A stretch of 64,000 nucleotides of DNA from Sebastes aleutianus (taxonomy: Eukaryota; Chordata; Actinopteri; Perciformes; Sebastidae), in contig CAKAKS010000062.1 of assembly GCA_916700875.1 (NCBI GenBank), positions 12,361,960 to 12,425,959 on the forward strand, in the 5' to 3' direction. A program made the position numbers and the translations under genes. Below the pieces are notes generated by a model. The model had not been told where the DNA came from, made no database searches, and saw only the letters and a list, made by a program, of their open reading frames with translations. Of this stretch, positions 34,036 through 47,300 are shown one piece after another. Position 1 is the first letter of the stretch, and each line of letters starts with the position of its first letter.

Positions 34036-36149
34036 CTAGACGTGTTCATGGTATAGCATCTATCCCCTGTATTGACTGTGATGCATGAAATTACTTAACA
34101 AGTGGGACTTGTTAAGTAATTACAGCGTTGAGAGAGATGTTTATTTCAGGCTCTTGGTTGTTTGTTTTAACCTGTTTTTCTGTGTCGTGCTCTCACTTCT
34201 CCAGCAGAGGACGCTCTCCATGAACAGACAGGAGGCGGTGGGGGGGATGTTTATTAGACTGTGGCCGTTGGGGCCTGAACAGAGCGGTGCTCTGTGTCCC
34301 TGCTGAGGTGGGATCTGTGTGTCAGGACCAGAACACACAAGCCTCAGTCCCTCTTACCGCTCGCCTCGCATACCCCCTCCTGCACATGTTTACCCTCAAA
34401 TGCAGCCCAAACTGTTTGTGAGTGAGGCTCCTTTTTCAAGGCAGCTCGCCCCCCAGCCCTCTTTCCGCCAAATAAACATTGCACCGGAAATTGCAGGGAT
34501 ATCTGGGATTTTTGAGGGGTCCCGGTGGAAAGGAGGAGAGGGCTAGAACAAGGGTGCTCTCTGTGACACCTTGGAGGTGAGGGGAGGGCGAAGACGCAGA
34601 AGGAGGTGGGGTGGGGTGGGGATCCGGAGGGGAAGGCGTGACCTTGCCTTGGGTGGTTGGTGGGGTGGGCAGCATCGGCATATCCACTGACGAACAGGTA
34701 CAGGTGACCCAGTTTCCTTTGACCCCATCAGGAGAGCCAGGGCCTGGAGTGCGTGCTAAGGCTGACCTCGCTCACCACAGAAGGCGCTGACCCGGGCCAA
34801 AGGTCAAGAGGAGAGGATACTCTGTGACGCAGAGCAAACTGTACTCCTAACGATAACGACTTCCTGGGATCGCTGTAACTGCCACACCTGACCGCCGTCC
34901 TCTTGTGTGGCTGTTTATTCCCACTTCTGCACAAGCCTGCAGTTGGGAATACAACAGCCATTGATGAGGCTGAGGTTTCATAACAGCCCGTGACAAAGCA
35001 CGCATGAATGGCAGGGTGTGTGTTCTTTGCGTATACAGGACGCTCCCCCCTCCCGCCTTTGTGTGTGTGAGTTTTGTCCCAGCGCACTCCCCATAAAACC
35101 AGACGTCTTTATTTGATAATAACAGCCCGGTGGTGGAAAAGCACACCGTATAAAAAGCTTGTCGTTGAGCAGATTGCGCCAAGAAGATGAATGACTAAAG
35201 CTGATGACCTTGTATTTATTTCAATTAGTGTGAAACTGTATCCACGGTGATTTGTGAGACTCCTCACATGTCATTTTGCTGGTCATCTTTTTTTAAATGT
35301 TGTGACTCCACTCGTTCTGTCTACGCTCACCACTGGCCTGTAATTGGGATATCCTGAGATGTCTGTTCCTTATACCATGTCTTGATTATAGTCAATTAGG
35401 CCAAATGCAATATATATATGCTGTATATATACGTATATATAAGTATATATACACATGGGAAAACAGGAATTGCACAAATAGAAGTTCAAATGAATGCCTT
35501 TCTCGTCTCTTTGAAGTTTAAGATCTTGAATATCTTAAAGCGATACACTGTATTTACATTAAAGTATGCAGCCACACGGCCTGATGAGAGTGTGAATTTG
35601 TTAGCATGAAATATAGCAAATACGGACAGGAATGTGTTTGGATGTAGACACGTGTTTGGGATGACACACCTGACATCTGTGTGTGTTTTTGTGTATATAC
35701 CCTCCCTGTCTGCATTTCCCAGCTCTACTCTTATACCGATCTATGTTTCAGAGTTTGGGAAGTCAACAGTAGAGTTCCTGTTCTTGGTTTAAAAATAACT
35801 TTGGGACTTAAATTCCTCGCCCCCCTCCTCTCATCCTTTCTTACTGGCACTCTCCCTTTGCTTGTTTTTCTTTCCCTTTTCTTCTGTTTTGAGACACGCT
35901 GTGCCCTCTCTCTTTTTTCTTATATCTGTCCATGCTGCACACACAAACACACATACACAAAAAAATTCAGGGAGAAAAACGATGGTAATAATATATATAA
36001 TATATGTACTGTCTTCTTTTTTTAAAACACATTTTACTGCCATTTTCAGAAAGAGCCGAGTTGTCTAAGCACAAGCACAGACAACAATAAGACGTATGTG
36101 TTACTTGCATATGACCTGCAATGTTACTTCTTTTCTCATCATATGCAAT
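34036..36149. other. Non-coding stretch, no gene seen
   Basis: Several ORFs of 60-119 codons on both strands overlap one another and show no domains. A short TATA repeat lies at 35.41-35.45 kb. Confidence 0.4.
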
Positions 36150-36354
36150 ATTATTTACTTTTCTGTTTTTTTAGCTTACTTTACCTTTTTTATTTTACTT
36201 ATCTTATTTACTTATTTTACTAAATGTATCTTACTTTATTGTTATTCTATTAGGCACTGGTACTAGAAATAGTACTTTTTATTTTATACACTTGAATTTG
36301 TTGTAATTTTGAGCAATCTCTGGCACAAGAATTTCCTTTGGGATTATTAAAGTT

Positions 36355-36385
<31 letters not shown>

Positions 36386-36397
36386 TATCTTATCTTA
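36150..36397 (+). mobile_element. L2/Rex-like LINE 3' end with (CTTAT)n tail
   Basis: AATTTCCTTTGGGATTATTAAAG followed by TTCTATCTTATC repeats is the characteristic 3' terminus of fish L2/CR1-type LINEs, which end in short tandem repeats rather than poly(A). The (CTTAT)n tract spans about 36355-36397. The 5' limit is approximate. Confidence 0.7.
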
Positions 36398-36509
36398 GGC
36401 AAAGCAGCACAGCCTGAATGACGGTCAAAAGATAAATTGTTGTTCTCCAGAAAATTCTAGCTAGAGTGCCATATTTTCCAAAACTTATCAAGCATATTTT
36501 TGTCCTCTG

Positions 36510-36623
36510 CATATGGCAAAATGCACCTTTACGAGAAGAGGGATATGACATGCAACACTGGTATCCTGTCTGGGGAATCGAACTGTTGACGTTGTGGTTA
36601 ACCATTAGGATACCGGGACACCC
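36510..36623 (-). mobile_element. tRNA-derived SINE
   Basis: On the minus strand the sequence starts GGGTGTCCCGGTATCCTAATGG, with an A-box-like TATCCTAATGG and a B box GTTCGATTCC (plus 574-583 of this kilobase, i.e. 36574-36583), and continues GTTGCATGTCATATCCC, as in common fish SINEs. It is not a functional tRNA: there is no matched acceptor stem. Confidence 0.75.
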
Positions 36624-36859
36624 ATAAAGTTTAAATTTAGGACGAGAAAACAATAAAAGACCCTCTCATGCTCTCCCATAAAAGTCAGACAAAGGTAAAT
36701 TACAATAACCCCCCCCCCTTCTTGTGTGACCCATCCTAATAAACTTTTGCACTGTCGCTTACAAAATGATACTAAAGAGACACCTGTCCCCGTTCATCTA
36801 AGAAGTCCAGAGGAGTGATATTTTTAACAGTGGACAGAGGAGGGAGCTTCAGGCTGTTA

Positions 36860-37467
36860 CCATAATATATAAGAAGTGGACGTAGTCACCGTGACGTCAC
36901 TCAATGGTTTGTGGACTGCCGTTTTGAAGCCTCGAATTCGGCAATTTGGCCGTCGTCATCTTGGTTGTTTGCAACCAGAAGTGACACGAGAGGGTGGAGC
37001 TGAGGACAACCAACTCTGAATAGACATTTTCAGGCGACCAAAAAGTCTATGATTAACTTTCATGAACTGAAAACACGCTGTGAAAGGGTTAAATTTGTTA
37101 GACCAAAACACAGACAACACCCTGACCGAACAATTCTGTGGCAGCGACCTGTCAATCACAAGGTAGCCCCGCCCTAAAGCACACCCTGCTTTATGGTCTA
37201 TTTGACTCTAAATGGGACCTTAATTTACTAAATGAACATCATGCTGTATTGAAGAAGACTTGAAACTAGCAATTGATACCATAAACACATGTTTATAATG
37301 TTTACTGAGGTAATAAATCAAGTGAGAAGTAGACTCATTTTCTCACAGACTTCTATATAATCAGACTCTTTTTTTTGCAACCAAAGGAGTCGCCCCCTGC
37401 TGGCTATTAGAAAGAATGCAAGTTTAAGGCACTCCAGCATTGGCTTCACTTTTCAGACCCGGACATT
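36860..37467. mobile_element. Repeat family E, copy 1
   Basis: GAAGTGGACGTAGTCACCGTG through GGCTTCACTTTTCAGACC. The second copy is at 47081-47998. Shared segments include GGTTTGTGGACTGCC, GCAACCAGAAGTGACACG and a 270-bp right half that is nearly identical. Probably a non-autonomous DNA element. Confidence 0.7.
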
Positions 37468-39950
37468 GCTTTGACATAATAAAACTTTGCAGCGAAAGAT
37501 ATTAAAAAAAAACACATTTATTGGAATTCCATATGCAGCATTAATTTCCTCAAATGACATAAATCCAGTCTCATGATAAAGATCTTAAAGTCTTGCCTAT
37601 GTGTGTACCTGTGTACGCATTCATATTTATATGTGTGTTTGCAGGCTGTGGCACATAAAGAGTTAGAGCGTCCGGGCAGGTGTGGCAGCAGCTCTCCTAA
37701 ACAAACACTCCACACCTGTCTTCCTCTACGCTTCCATTTCCCTCAAATATAAACACATAAAGCCACCACCTTTCTGCTTGACTCATGTTGTGCTCTTTGT
37801 GAATCAGATGTGAAAAATGAGCTGCTTTTGTTCCACTGACCTCACTTTACTCTCCTGTTCTATCTACTTCCTTTTTTTTCTTCTTCTCACCGCCTAATAT
37901 TTCCCTGGCTCGGTGCATGTGGCTTACACCTCTCTCTCTCTCTCTCCCCCCCTCACCCCGTTTTTTATTTCCACTGACTTGTTTTTGATCTGTTTCTCAC
38001 CTGCCGTTGCTCGCCTTTTCCCCCCGTCACCCTCTCCTGCACCTCCAACCGTTCCTATGACTTTTTAATAGTAGCAACAGGGAGGTTTTCCAGCGAACTC
38101 TCAAAACAGACTTGTGTCACTTTAACCATTACGGGTTGATGTTCGCCGTCAGCTCAGAATGTACAGGTCGCCGCGCAGGGCAGGTTCCCAGTGGCGGTGT
38201 CTAGTATACCCCAGAGCTAATGAATGCCCTCACTTTGGTGTGTTGGAAACTCTGCATGTTTGTTTATTATGTCTAGGATGGAAGCCGCCGAGACCAAAGT
38301 GGAAAGGACACATTCTTTGATGAGTCAATGGAACTTAATATACGAATACATCAAAAACATATTTCACTCTCTCAGTATGTGTGTGTGGGTGCAAACAAAC
38401 ACACACGAGCTTCAGAGAATTCAGTGTGTGTTTTTTCTTCCTTCATTTTCTCTCTCCGTGCTGGGCTTGTTTACACGGGCCTGTTACATCACCTCCGCAC
38501 ACTGACAGAGAGAAATGGTTTGTGTGGGAAGAGGATGGAAGTTTGGTGAATACATAATTTTGCTCTCTGTGTAGGCCTCTGTGCGTGTGTGAGCACATTC
38601 TGTACAGTGTACTGTGTGTATGGTGGTGTGTATTGGCCACAGTCTGTGCTTCAGGTGTTACCATTACCGTACAATCAAGTCTGAAAAATAGATACCCAGC
38701 GATCTATAAAAAAAAACACTTATAGCAATTCTGAAGGTATTTACAGAATCCTCAAAGACTCTTCTAACCATATGGATGAAAAAGTATTTGTGCAACAGAA
38801 AATATTCTTTACCCGTGTCTCAAGTTGCAACTGTATTTCTTCTCTAGATAGACATGTTTCCTTGTTCTTTTTTTCATGCTAGCATCAAGACAACATCTTT
38901 TTGTCTATCTCATCAAATATTGGGTAGATAGTCATGACATTCATGGTTCCCAGAGGATGTATGCTCCTGACTTTGGCGATCTCCTGATTTTACCTCTTGT
39001 GCCACCAGTGAGTTTACATTTGTGTTTTATAATTAAAGGTTCTCTATACGATATCTACAGCATTAATATAGCAGCAAACAACTATTTACTTTGTAAAGAT
39101 ATTGTGGAGTAATGTCTACCTGAGCAAAGAATGAAGTCTGTCTCCCTCTGTGTGTGTGTTGTAATCTAAGCTTCTCCGTGCTTTGTTGACATATTCGGAC
39201 CGGCCGCGTGTGCTTTTAGTGCCCAACGGCCAGCTCACGGCCGCCGCTCTGCACTGCTCTCATATGGCATTTACAAATGATAACGCCGTCCCGACTGACG
39301 GCACCGCCGCGGAAGCGTAACACCCACCCTCCGGTTCCCCCCCAGGTTAACACTGTTAGCTCCGTTAGCTTCGAGCCGCCGGCTCAGCTGTCGCCATGTT
39401 GAGAGCCGTGCAGAGGATATAGAAATGCTCCCAATCTCGCATTTAGCACCTTTAAATGTCTCAACAACTACTCAATGGAATATTAAATATTAATAAATTT
39501 GGCACAGAATCACTTTGCAGACTTTTCCTCTAGCGCCACCATCAGGTCACAATTTGTATTTTATCTTTGGTTTATGACCAAATAGCTGCAAACTAATGAT
39601 ATTCCCATCCGCCTCAGGACTTTGTGTTTAAGTGCGAATCAGTAAATGTTAGCATGCTAACATGCTAAACTAAGATTGTGAACATTGTGAACACCATTGT
39701 CATTGTGAACAAGTTGCCATGCTGACGTTAGGCTACCAATTAGCAATATAGACAACTATAACTTAACTGGAAACTGCACCTGGAAAAACATTTTTGAAAA
39801 CATTTGTTATTGTTCAACAAACAAAAATCTATAAAAAAGAAGATATCTTCAGAACAGCTGTAAGGGTTTAAAGTTACGTTTAAAGTTATATCTGATGCTT
39901 AGGTCTGTGATTCAGATGTAATGGTAATACATGAAAGGCACACAATGGAG

Positions 39951-39997
<47 letters not shown>

Positions 39998-41000
39998 TTT
40001 GCATGTCTGTGTAAAGTGCTTTTGGAGTGAGTTGATGATATGCAAATTTGAGTATGCTTGCCACTGGTGATTATGCAGGTGTATATGTGCATGTTTGTGC
40101 AGCACAAGCCTACTGAATGCCCCACTCTACATGTGACCAATTTGTTAAGAGCAAGGGGTGATTTATAGAGGATGAAGGGGGATGATATCTTCCCTGTTGG
40201 CACAAATAACTGGAGGCATCCCTCTACTTAATGATACATTTTAGGGAAACTGCAGGGGAAAACAACAATTTAACCGCCCACAATTCCTCTCACTGAATTT
40301 CAACAAGCAGCCCACTGCGTGTTAATGTAATGTTTGAGAGTGCATGGATGTGGAATATGTATTTAACCCTCTCACACAGAGTATCAGTGTGTGTTAGCCA
40401 CCAGCTCAGGTGCTGCAGATGGCTGGTTTCCTGTGTGCGTGTCTGTGGGGATGACAGGAAGATTATCCAGGCGGTGCTCTGCACTCTTCAATGAAAACCA
40501 AACTGAACTAAATTCATGTCTGTTTACATGGGTAGCTGTTTGTGTGTGTGTGTAGAGAGAGGTGGCCTGGGAACCTTTGAGTAGGTAAAGGGGATGTGGG
40601 GGCTAAAGACAGGATATGGAGGGAGGAAAAGAGAGTGATGAATTGCATGGGGAGATTATCATAATCATTTTCAACATCCCTATCACTCAATCATGCTGTT
40701 ATAACTGCAGCTCCAAGGAACACTCGGCTCACCTTGTATATATGTACTTTTATCTGTCCCGCTCTTGTCTAAAAGTATTTTTATAAAGTAGGGGGAAGGA
40801 AATTCCTCTCTGTTTTCCATGGCTGGCCCTGAGTATTAACGTAGCAGCACACAGACTAGCAGCTGAGTATATTTATTTTACTTTTCACAAAAGCAGCGGC
40901 CCGGACAGAGGTATGCGTGTGAAAAGAACTTTAAAGCATCAAAAATATTATTCTCTGCTCAAACATAAATAAATAAACACCCAGAAGCCAGGTCCTCTTT
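37468..41000. other. Non-coding stretch upstream of the ccn1-like gene
   Basis: No gene. It holds a CT-rich tract (37.93 kb), a CpG-rich repeat remnant at 39.18-39.46 kb ending GCATTTAGCACCTTTAA (TTAA-ended MITE type), and a TG repeat at 39.95 kb. Any regulatory elements of the ccn1-like gene here would need conservation data. Confidence 0.4.
39955..39994. repeat. (TG)n microsatellite
   Basis: About 20 uninterrupted TG units. Confidence 0.95.
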
Positions 41001-41215
41001 GGAATGTAGTAATTCTGAATTTTTATGAATGAGTGCATTCATGCTTGGCCACGCCCCCCTCCTCTAACCTCAGCTCTGCCTGTTGGAGCTCAAAGCCCCG
41101 CCCCCTGGGATACCTGCCTGCCTCCTGATTGGCTGAAGGAGGTCCGGGGTGGGCGTGGCCTCCATAAAAAGCACAGGGCTGATATAAAAACAAGCCTCAA
41201 ACTTTGATCCATGAA
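41001..41215 (+). promoter_or_regulatory. ccn1l: ccn1-like promoter: TATA, CCAAT, GC boxes, TEAD motif
   Basis: In order: a TEAD-type motif GGAATG (41001-41006); GC/KLF boxes around 41049-41058 and 41094-41106; an inverted CCAAT box GATTGGCT (41127-41134); GGGCGTGGCC (41151-41160); CCATAAAAAG (41162-41171), one base off a CArG box; and TATAAAAA (41183-41190). Transcription probably starts near 41210. CCN1 genes of vertebrates are known YAP/TEAD and SRF targets, so these motifs fit, but occupancy is inference. Confidence 0.6.
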
Positions 41216-41230
41216 AAATTTACAAAAGTG

Positions 41231-41383
41231 ATGGGAGAGATTTAAGGAGCGTCGTCGCATGTTGGATTTTAACCTCTGTGGACAACAAAAAGCTATTGTT
41301 TCTGAGCAAGTGGAGGATTTATTTTTCTGTGAAATTCATTTTTAAATTATTTTTTTATAAATATTTACTCTTCTTCTATGTGA
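41231..41383 (+). promoter_or_regulatory. ccn1l: Upstream ORFs in the ccn1-like leader
   Basis: If transcription starts near 41210, the leader contains three upstream ATGs before the main start at 41397: ATG 41231 with a 4-codon ORF (stop 41243-41245), ATG 41259 with a 28-codon ORF (stop 41343-41345), and ATG 41378 followed at once by TGA (41381-41383), a minimal start-stop uORF ending 13 nt before the main ATG. uORFs of this kind usually lower translation of the main frame. Confidence 0.5.
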
Positions 41384-41396
41384 ATCAGCTGACAGC

Positions 41397-44300
41397 ATGG
41401 GGATACTGCTATTATTCGCTGTCTTGGAAGTGGTGACAGTCGGTTTGGTAAGTGTAGTTTCTGTCACCTGTTTTTGCTTCATGTAAACACTGAGGAATAA
41501 AGACTCACGTGCCTGTACTCTACTGGATTTGAGCTGCTGTCGTCTGGTTACATTATATAGCCAGTGCTGGAGGGTATACGCAGGTATAAGGGGGATAACC
41601 ACCTCTTTTTTTCTGGAGGTTTACAGTAAACTATACCCACCTATCAGCCAAAAAGCCATTGGAACATATAGGAGAGTATACCCACTCCATCTCCTCGCAT
41701 GTACAGTAGTGCTTGTCAATATAATGGTCCAATGAAATCCCTACCCACCGTTTCAGCTGCACACATATAGATAAATAAGACCTGCTATGCGCTTAATTTC
41801 TGCTCAACATGACTGATTGTAATGTTTGTGAGAATCTGTAGTTATATTTGCTGGTTTCCAAAACTGGGGTTCGGGGACCACCACAGGTCCTTGAGGGATG
41901 TCTCATGGGGGTCCTCAGCAAAATGACAGGGTAGTAGTAGTAGTAGTAGTAAAGGATACGAGTACTCAGAACTGTCAGAAAACATTCTGCGTGTATGCGC
42001 ATATTTAATATTTATTATTGTTTATTTATATATTTTATTTTGTTTTTGGCTCTCATGTGTGTGGAGAATCTGTTCTGTGTTGAGGGTAAGTTGGAAAAGA
42101 GGGTACATATTTGTATTATGCACCTTAATCCTTGATTGTTTGACCCTTTGGAAATCAATTAATATACTCTTTTAAAAAAGAAAAAGAAAAGAAAAACATT
42201 CTGCAATATAAAAAAATACTCCAATACAAGTCCTTCATTGAAAATGGCACTATAATATTATTATTACCGATGCATTAATGTCTAAGTTGCAGTTTACTGT
42301 TGGTCAATGTGGAGCCTATTTTAACTACTATATTTACAGTTGGGTAGTTTAATCTGTAATGATACATCATATCTGATGAGATCATCATATGTTTCGTATG
42401 TAAGATCTGTAAAGTATCCAGTAAACAAAGCTGCCAAGTGGAGTAAAAAGTACAATATTGCCCTCTGAAATGTAGTGAAGTAGCATGTACTTGAGTAAAT
42501 CCATATCCATATCCGTACGGATATGTCCGCATCCACAGTTTAGACATTTAAATCTAAATAAACTGATGAAACCTGGTCAATCAAGGGTGTTTGTGAGTGT
42601 TTAAAGGGTTTCACCCATTCACCCCTTTACAAAGTATATGTATATATGCTTCCATCTCTCACTAGGGACAAAATTACAGTACTGTAATATTATCCAACGA
42701 ATGGAGATAAAAATACATGAACTCACTGCACACTATAAATATTATGTGACTTTAGGTTCGGGGATGTTTCAAGTACCAGGTTAAACCCAACGACGATGCT
42801 AAAAATGGAACTCTATTGTCACTCCGTTGTGTAATGTCATATCCTGTTGAACCGATGACAGCGGCGCACTGGGACCTGGCCCGGGTTTAGACGGTGGCAG
42901 TGAGTCAGGAAGGGATCCCTTTAGCTGATCTGACTGTGGACAGTCAGACTGGCAGCTATTCTGTGATCTCCATGCCTCCTGGGAGTTGTTGGAGTGGCTT
43001 TTGGTTGTGAGTGTGTATGGCGAGAGAGGAGGGTGGGAAACAAAGTAGGGTGGGGTTGCGGGGGGATCTTGGGTCAGAGAACGCACCTTTCATCCCCGCT
43101 CGCCCCGGCGAATGCCAAGCGGAAGGCGACAGAGGGTTACAGATATCCCTGTGGGGCTTGGGGACAGTGCTGGGCATTCAGCGAATGTTTAAGCCTCACA
43201 CACTTTGAGGAATTTCTGTGATCTGTGTAACATGAGTCAAACTATTGTCCCGCTTGGTTCCAGTCAGGCTCCTCCTCATGTGGAAAATGTACAGTATGAA
43301 GTCGCCAATATTCAGGTTAACTAAAGTGCACACTATGTCCCCTCCTTTAGGTGACCGCTGGCTGCCCAGTGGTGTGCGAGTGTCCCGCAGGGCCTCCGTC
43401 CTGCCCCCCAGGGGTCAGCTCGGTCCCGGACGGCTGCGGTTGCTGCAAGGTGTGTGCCGCCCAGCTCAACCAGGACTGCCACGAAGGACAGCCCTGTGAC
43501 CACCATAAAGGCCTGGAGTGCAACTACGGCAACGATGTGGGCCGTACCCACGGCATCTGCAGGGGTAGGTACCAGGACGGCTGAAAGAGAGAGGGGGGCG
43601 GGGAGGGTTAGGGAGCTTTTGGGTTTAGATTGGGCATTGAGTTTGGGGTTTAGCTCGGGGTTGAGTGAGGGGAATGTGTAACTTCAGGGTGGGGAATCTG
43701 GCTTCCGAGCCAGAGCGGCTGGAGTTTCTCTTTGATAGGGGCTTCGGGTTTGAAGCCCGTGCCACGTTTCAAAAACAGAGCACCTTCATGAGCTGCGACT
43801 GAAACCCGGCCAACTCCGGGATTTATATAAGTAGTTCAGTGTGTACACAAACAGCCCCGTGAAACGCACAAACACGCACACATGCACCCACAGTGGTATT
43901 TTTATATGCGTGTTTATTTTGGGGTGTTTCTATATAAAGGGGGGGGTATCCGGGGTGTTGCATGGGGAGTCCCACTCTGGGAGCGGAGGGAAAGGACATT
44001 GTAAACAAGTCAGAATTCCTTTCTGATCTAAGAATAGAGCTTGCTTCATAAATCTGGAGATAGTGTGTCTCTCCCTCTCTCCTCTGAACTCCACATGTGA
44101 GCCACTTCCTGTTTCTTCCTGTCACATTTGACATCTGAAAACTATGTTTTTTGGTCGGCTTTCGAAGTATTTTGACCAAACTGTCTGTCTGCTTCCTTTC
44201 CCCCCAGCAAAGGCAGAAGGCCGCTCGTGCGAATACAACGGGCGGATCTATCAAAACGGCGAGAACTTCCGCGCAGGTTGCAAGCACCAGTGCACCTGCA

Positions 44301-47300
44301 TCGACGGAGCGGTGGGCTGCGTGCCCCTTTGCCCCAGCCACGTGCCCCTGGCGTCCTCTTCCTGTCCTGCTCCGCAATTGGTCAAAGTGCCCGGCCAGTG
44401 CTGCCTCACCATCGACTGCCACAAGGGAACCACCGTCGTGCCCCCGGTGCACCGTCGACCCCAGCCTCCGGCTTACCCACCTTACCCATTCATCCCCTAC
44501 CCGGCCTACCCTTTCCCAAAGCCCTATCCGAAACCCTACCGGAAGCTGTACCCCTACAAGCCCAAAAAGGACAAGGACACCCTGGGCAACGAGCTGGTGG
44601 AGGTGGGGCGCAAGTGGGACAAGCCACGTGGAAACAAGCACCTGGCGGGTAAGCGAGGGTGCCGCCGCGTCGCCTTCAGAGTGCCGTCTGTTTCCTCTAC
44701 GCAGTAAAGCATCATGTTTATGTTTTAGCCATTTTAGCCCTCCTGACGCACAAACGGCCTCACTGTGAGCCTTTTCCTCTGCATTTACGTCTGTGTGTGT
44801 GTGTCAGCATTTATGTGAGGCTTGTTTTCCACTGGCTCCTTGCACACCAGAGGTGCTCTCTCTCTCACACACTGCTCTCACACAGCACATACCTCTGTCA
44901 CCCAGCTTTCCCCTCTCTGTAATCGCCCTCTCTATGCGTCAGTGTTGCCTGTACACTGAATGAGACTAGTGTGCTTTGCATCTCTGGACCTCTCCTTTCC
45001 CCTCTCTCTCCCGTTGGCCCTTTCCCCCCCCCAGCTTTACTTCTGCTGATCTTGCTCCTCTTTCTCTGTCATATTTGTTGCATCGTCCATTGTCCTCTCT
45101 CACGCCCTCTGTTTCATCTCTCCTAGCCTGGAGGCAGGTGGGAGATCAGTGCGTGGTTCAGACTACTTCCTGGTCCCAGTGTTCCCGGAGCTGCGGGATG
45201 GGCGTCTCCTCTCGTGTTACCAACGACAACGCCCGGTGTAAGCTGATCAAGGAGACGCGTCTGTGCAACATTCGGCCCTGCAGCTCCATGTCTCTCCCTG
45301 TCAAGGTGAGAAATGTGTGCGCCGCTTTTTAAGATTCTCATAAAGGGATAGATTGCAGTTCTTCATCCTCTAATGGACCACAACCATGCAGTCCAGCCGC
45401 CACGCTAAATAGATTCAGGAAAGGGGTCAGATTGGTATTAATATCATGGCATGTATACGGACCCCCCACCCCTGAATCCTTCAGTTGCTGGAGCCGTTTC
45501 TGGTCCATTCGGTCTATTCGCGGTTCTGTTGCTGTGTGGGAAACTTCTCTCGCAGGATGACGACAGAGCCGATTCAGGCCACGTTTCCTCTGTGTGGCCT
45601 CATGGTCAGGTCATGGTTGTCCCACTTTCAATGAAAGTGATTCAAAGCTTAAACGATTAGTTAAACATTTTGGGAAATACTGTTATTCACTTTCTGGTGC
45701 AGAGTTAGACGAGAAGATTGATACCACCATAGAAATACAACGGCCATTCCCATTCAAATCAGCATAGCAGGATGGTCAGAGCGGCGGCCATTTTTATGTG
45801 TAGCCTACTGTTGCCATTGTGACCAACGACTAAAATGAGCAGTGGATTTGTAATGTTACGAAGCATAGAAAGCCATTGTAAATCAGCTGGTGGCCAACAG
45901 CAGCGATGTGTCAAACGATGTGTCAAACCCTCCGCCTCACGCGCCGCCGCTTCGGAGAAGGACAAGCTAGTAGGGGAGACCGGGGGCAATTGTAACGAGG
46001 GGCAATTGAAACATCTCAAAAACGAGACAGAAATATGAAACTCATTACTCACATGGTCTCTGATGATCCCTCTCTGCCTGCCAAAGGACAAAATGATGTC
46101 TAATACTTATCAAAGTTTTTCCGCAAAGACTCTTTTTGACTCATTTGACTTATAGTGTTTCAATCAATATAGTGACTCTGACATTGCTTGTAAAAACATT
46201 TGATGACTGTTAACAAGTAGAACACGAACACAAGTTACCTACATAAAAATGTTATCTAAATAGTTCAAGAGGTTTTTGAGTAATGACAAAAAAAACTAAA
46301 TATTGTTACAATTGCTCCCGGTCTCCCCTAGTTCGGCACATAACATACTTTTACATTTTTACAATCTGTGGTAGCTTTAAAAATGCAATAAATTTGCCAA
46401 AATTGTTATTGTCAACTTGTTTCCAAGTTTTCATTTCAGACAGCGGAAAATCACTGCAGCTCTTCTTTATAAATAACACAACAAAAATGTGTTTTGCATA
46501 AATCCCAGAACTTTTCAGCGACGTGATAAACTGTGGGGGTTTGGAGCTCTCCCACACTGAACCCGCGACACTGTGGCTGTCAGCTGCACTCAGTGGCTCT
46601 TCGCTGTGTGATTTTAAAGAGCACTTGATTCGCCCACTCTGTTTTTCTCTCACATTTCATACCGAACACCCTCAAAAACATTCTGCCTCTCGCCACTCAT
46701 GGGGCTGATGGGTTTGTTATGCACCTGTTTTCTCTGTGCTCTCCCAATGTTTGCAGAACTGCTGTGGGTGTTAATGTGCATCAGTGTCAATCCTGAACTA
46801 TTGCTGGCATGCTCCTCTCTCTGAGGCACTCATCGGTTGTTCTGACCTTTATTTTGTTTTTCTCTGTCTCTGTACTTAACTGCATTAACTTTGTTTTTCA
46901 TGTCTTGCGAGGGCTTGAGTAATGAGTTATTTAATTTGCTGTGCGGCATGGCAGTTTGGATTCTAAGCAAATGGTAATGTGATCCTATAAAGCTTTCACT
47001 AAGTGTGTAGCATCACAGCTGCACCAAAGAAAAGATTATGAGCGGCAATACTGGTTACTTAGTCCACCACTCTGGTCCAGACCATAGACTGTATAAAAGA
47101 GGTGGACGTAGTCACTGTGACGTCACCCATTGGTTTGTGGACTGCCATTTTGGAACCTCAGGTTCTTTTTGGCCGTTGCCATCTTGGTTTTTTGCAACCA
47201 GAAGTGACACGCGAGGGTGGAGCTAAGTTCCAATCCGATTCGACTGTTATCAGGCCATTAAGTAGGCGTCATCAGTCGCTATAAGCACTATACTGTATAT

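Noticed and set aside
34319..34546. 75-codon ORF resembling a short proline-rich protein
   Set aside because: Short, no Kozak or splice context, overlapped by antisense frames of equal length.
36560..36623. Possible tRNA gene on the minus strand
   Set aside because: A and B boxes are present, but the acceptor stem does not pair and the sequence runs on into a SINE body.
39360..39420. Possible first exon around GCCATGTTGAGAGCCGTG
   Set aside because: The CpG-rich block ends in GCATTTAGCACCTTTAA, the terminus type of a TTAA-ended fish MITE, so it is more likely repeat DNA.
43823..44641. 272-codon open frame on the minus strand
   Set aside because: It is antisense to exon 3 of the ccn1-like gene, whose GC-rich sequence avoids stops on the other strand; no domain is recognisable in it.
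44151..44768. 205-codon and 141-codon open frames overlapping ccn1-like exon 3 on the plus strand
   Set aside because: They are alternative frames of the true VWC/hinge exon, which is proven by homology and splice phase.
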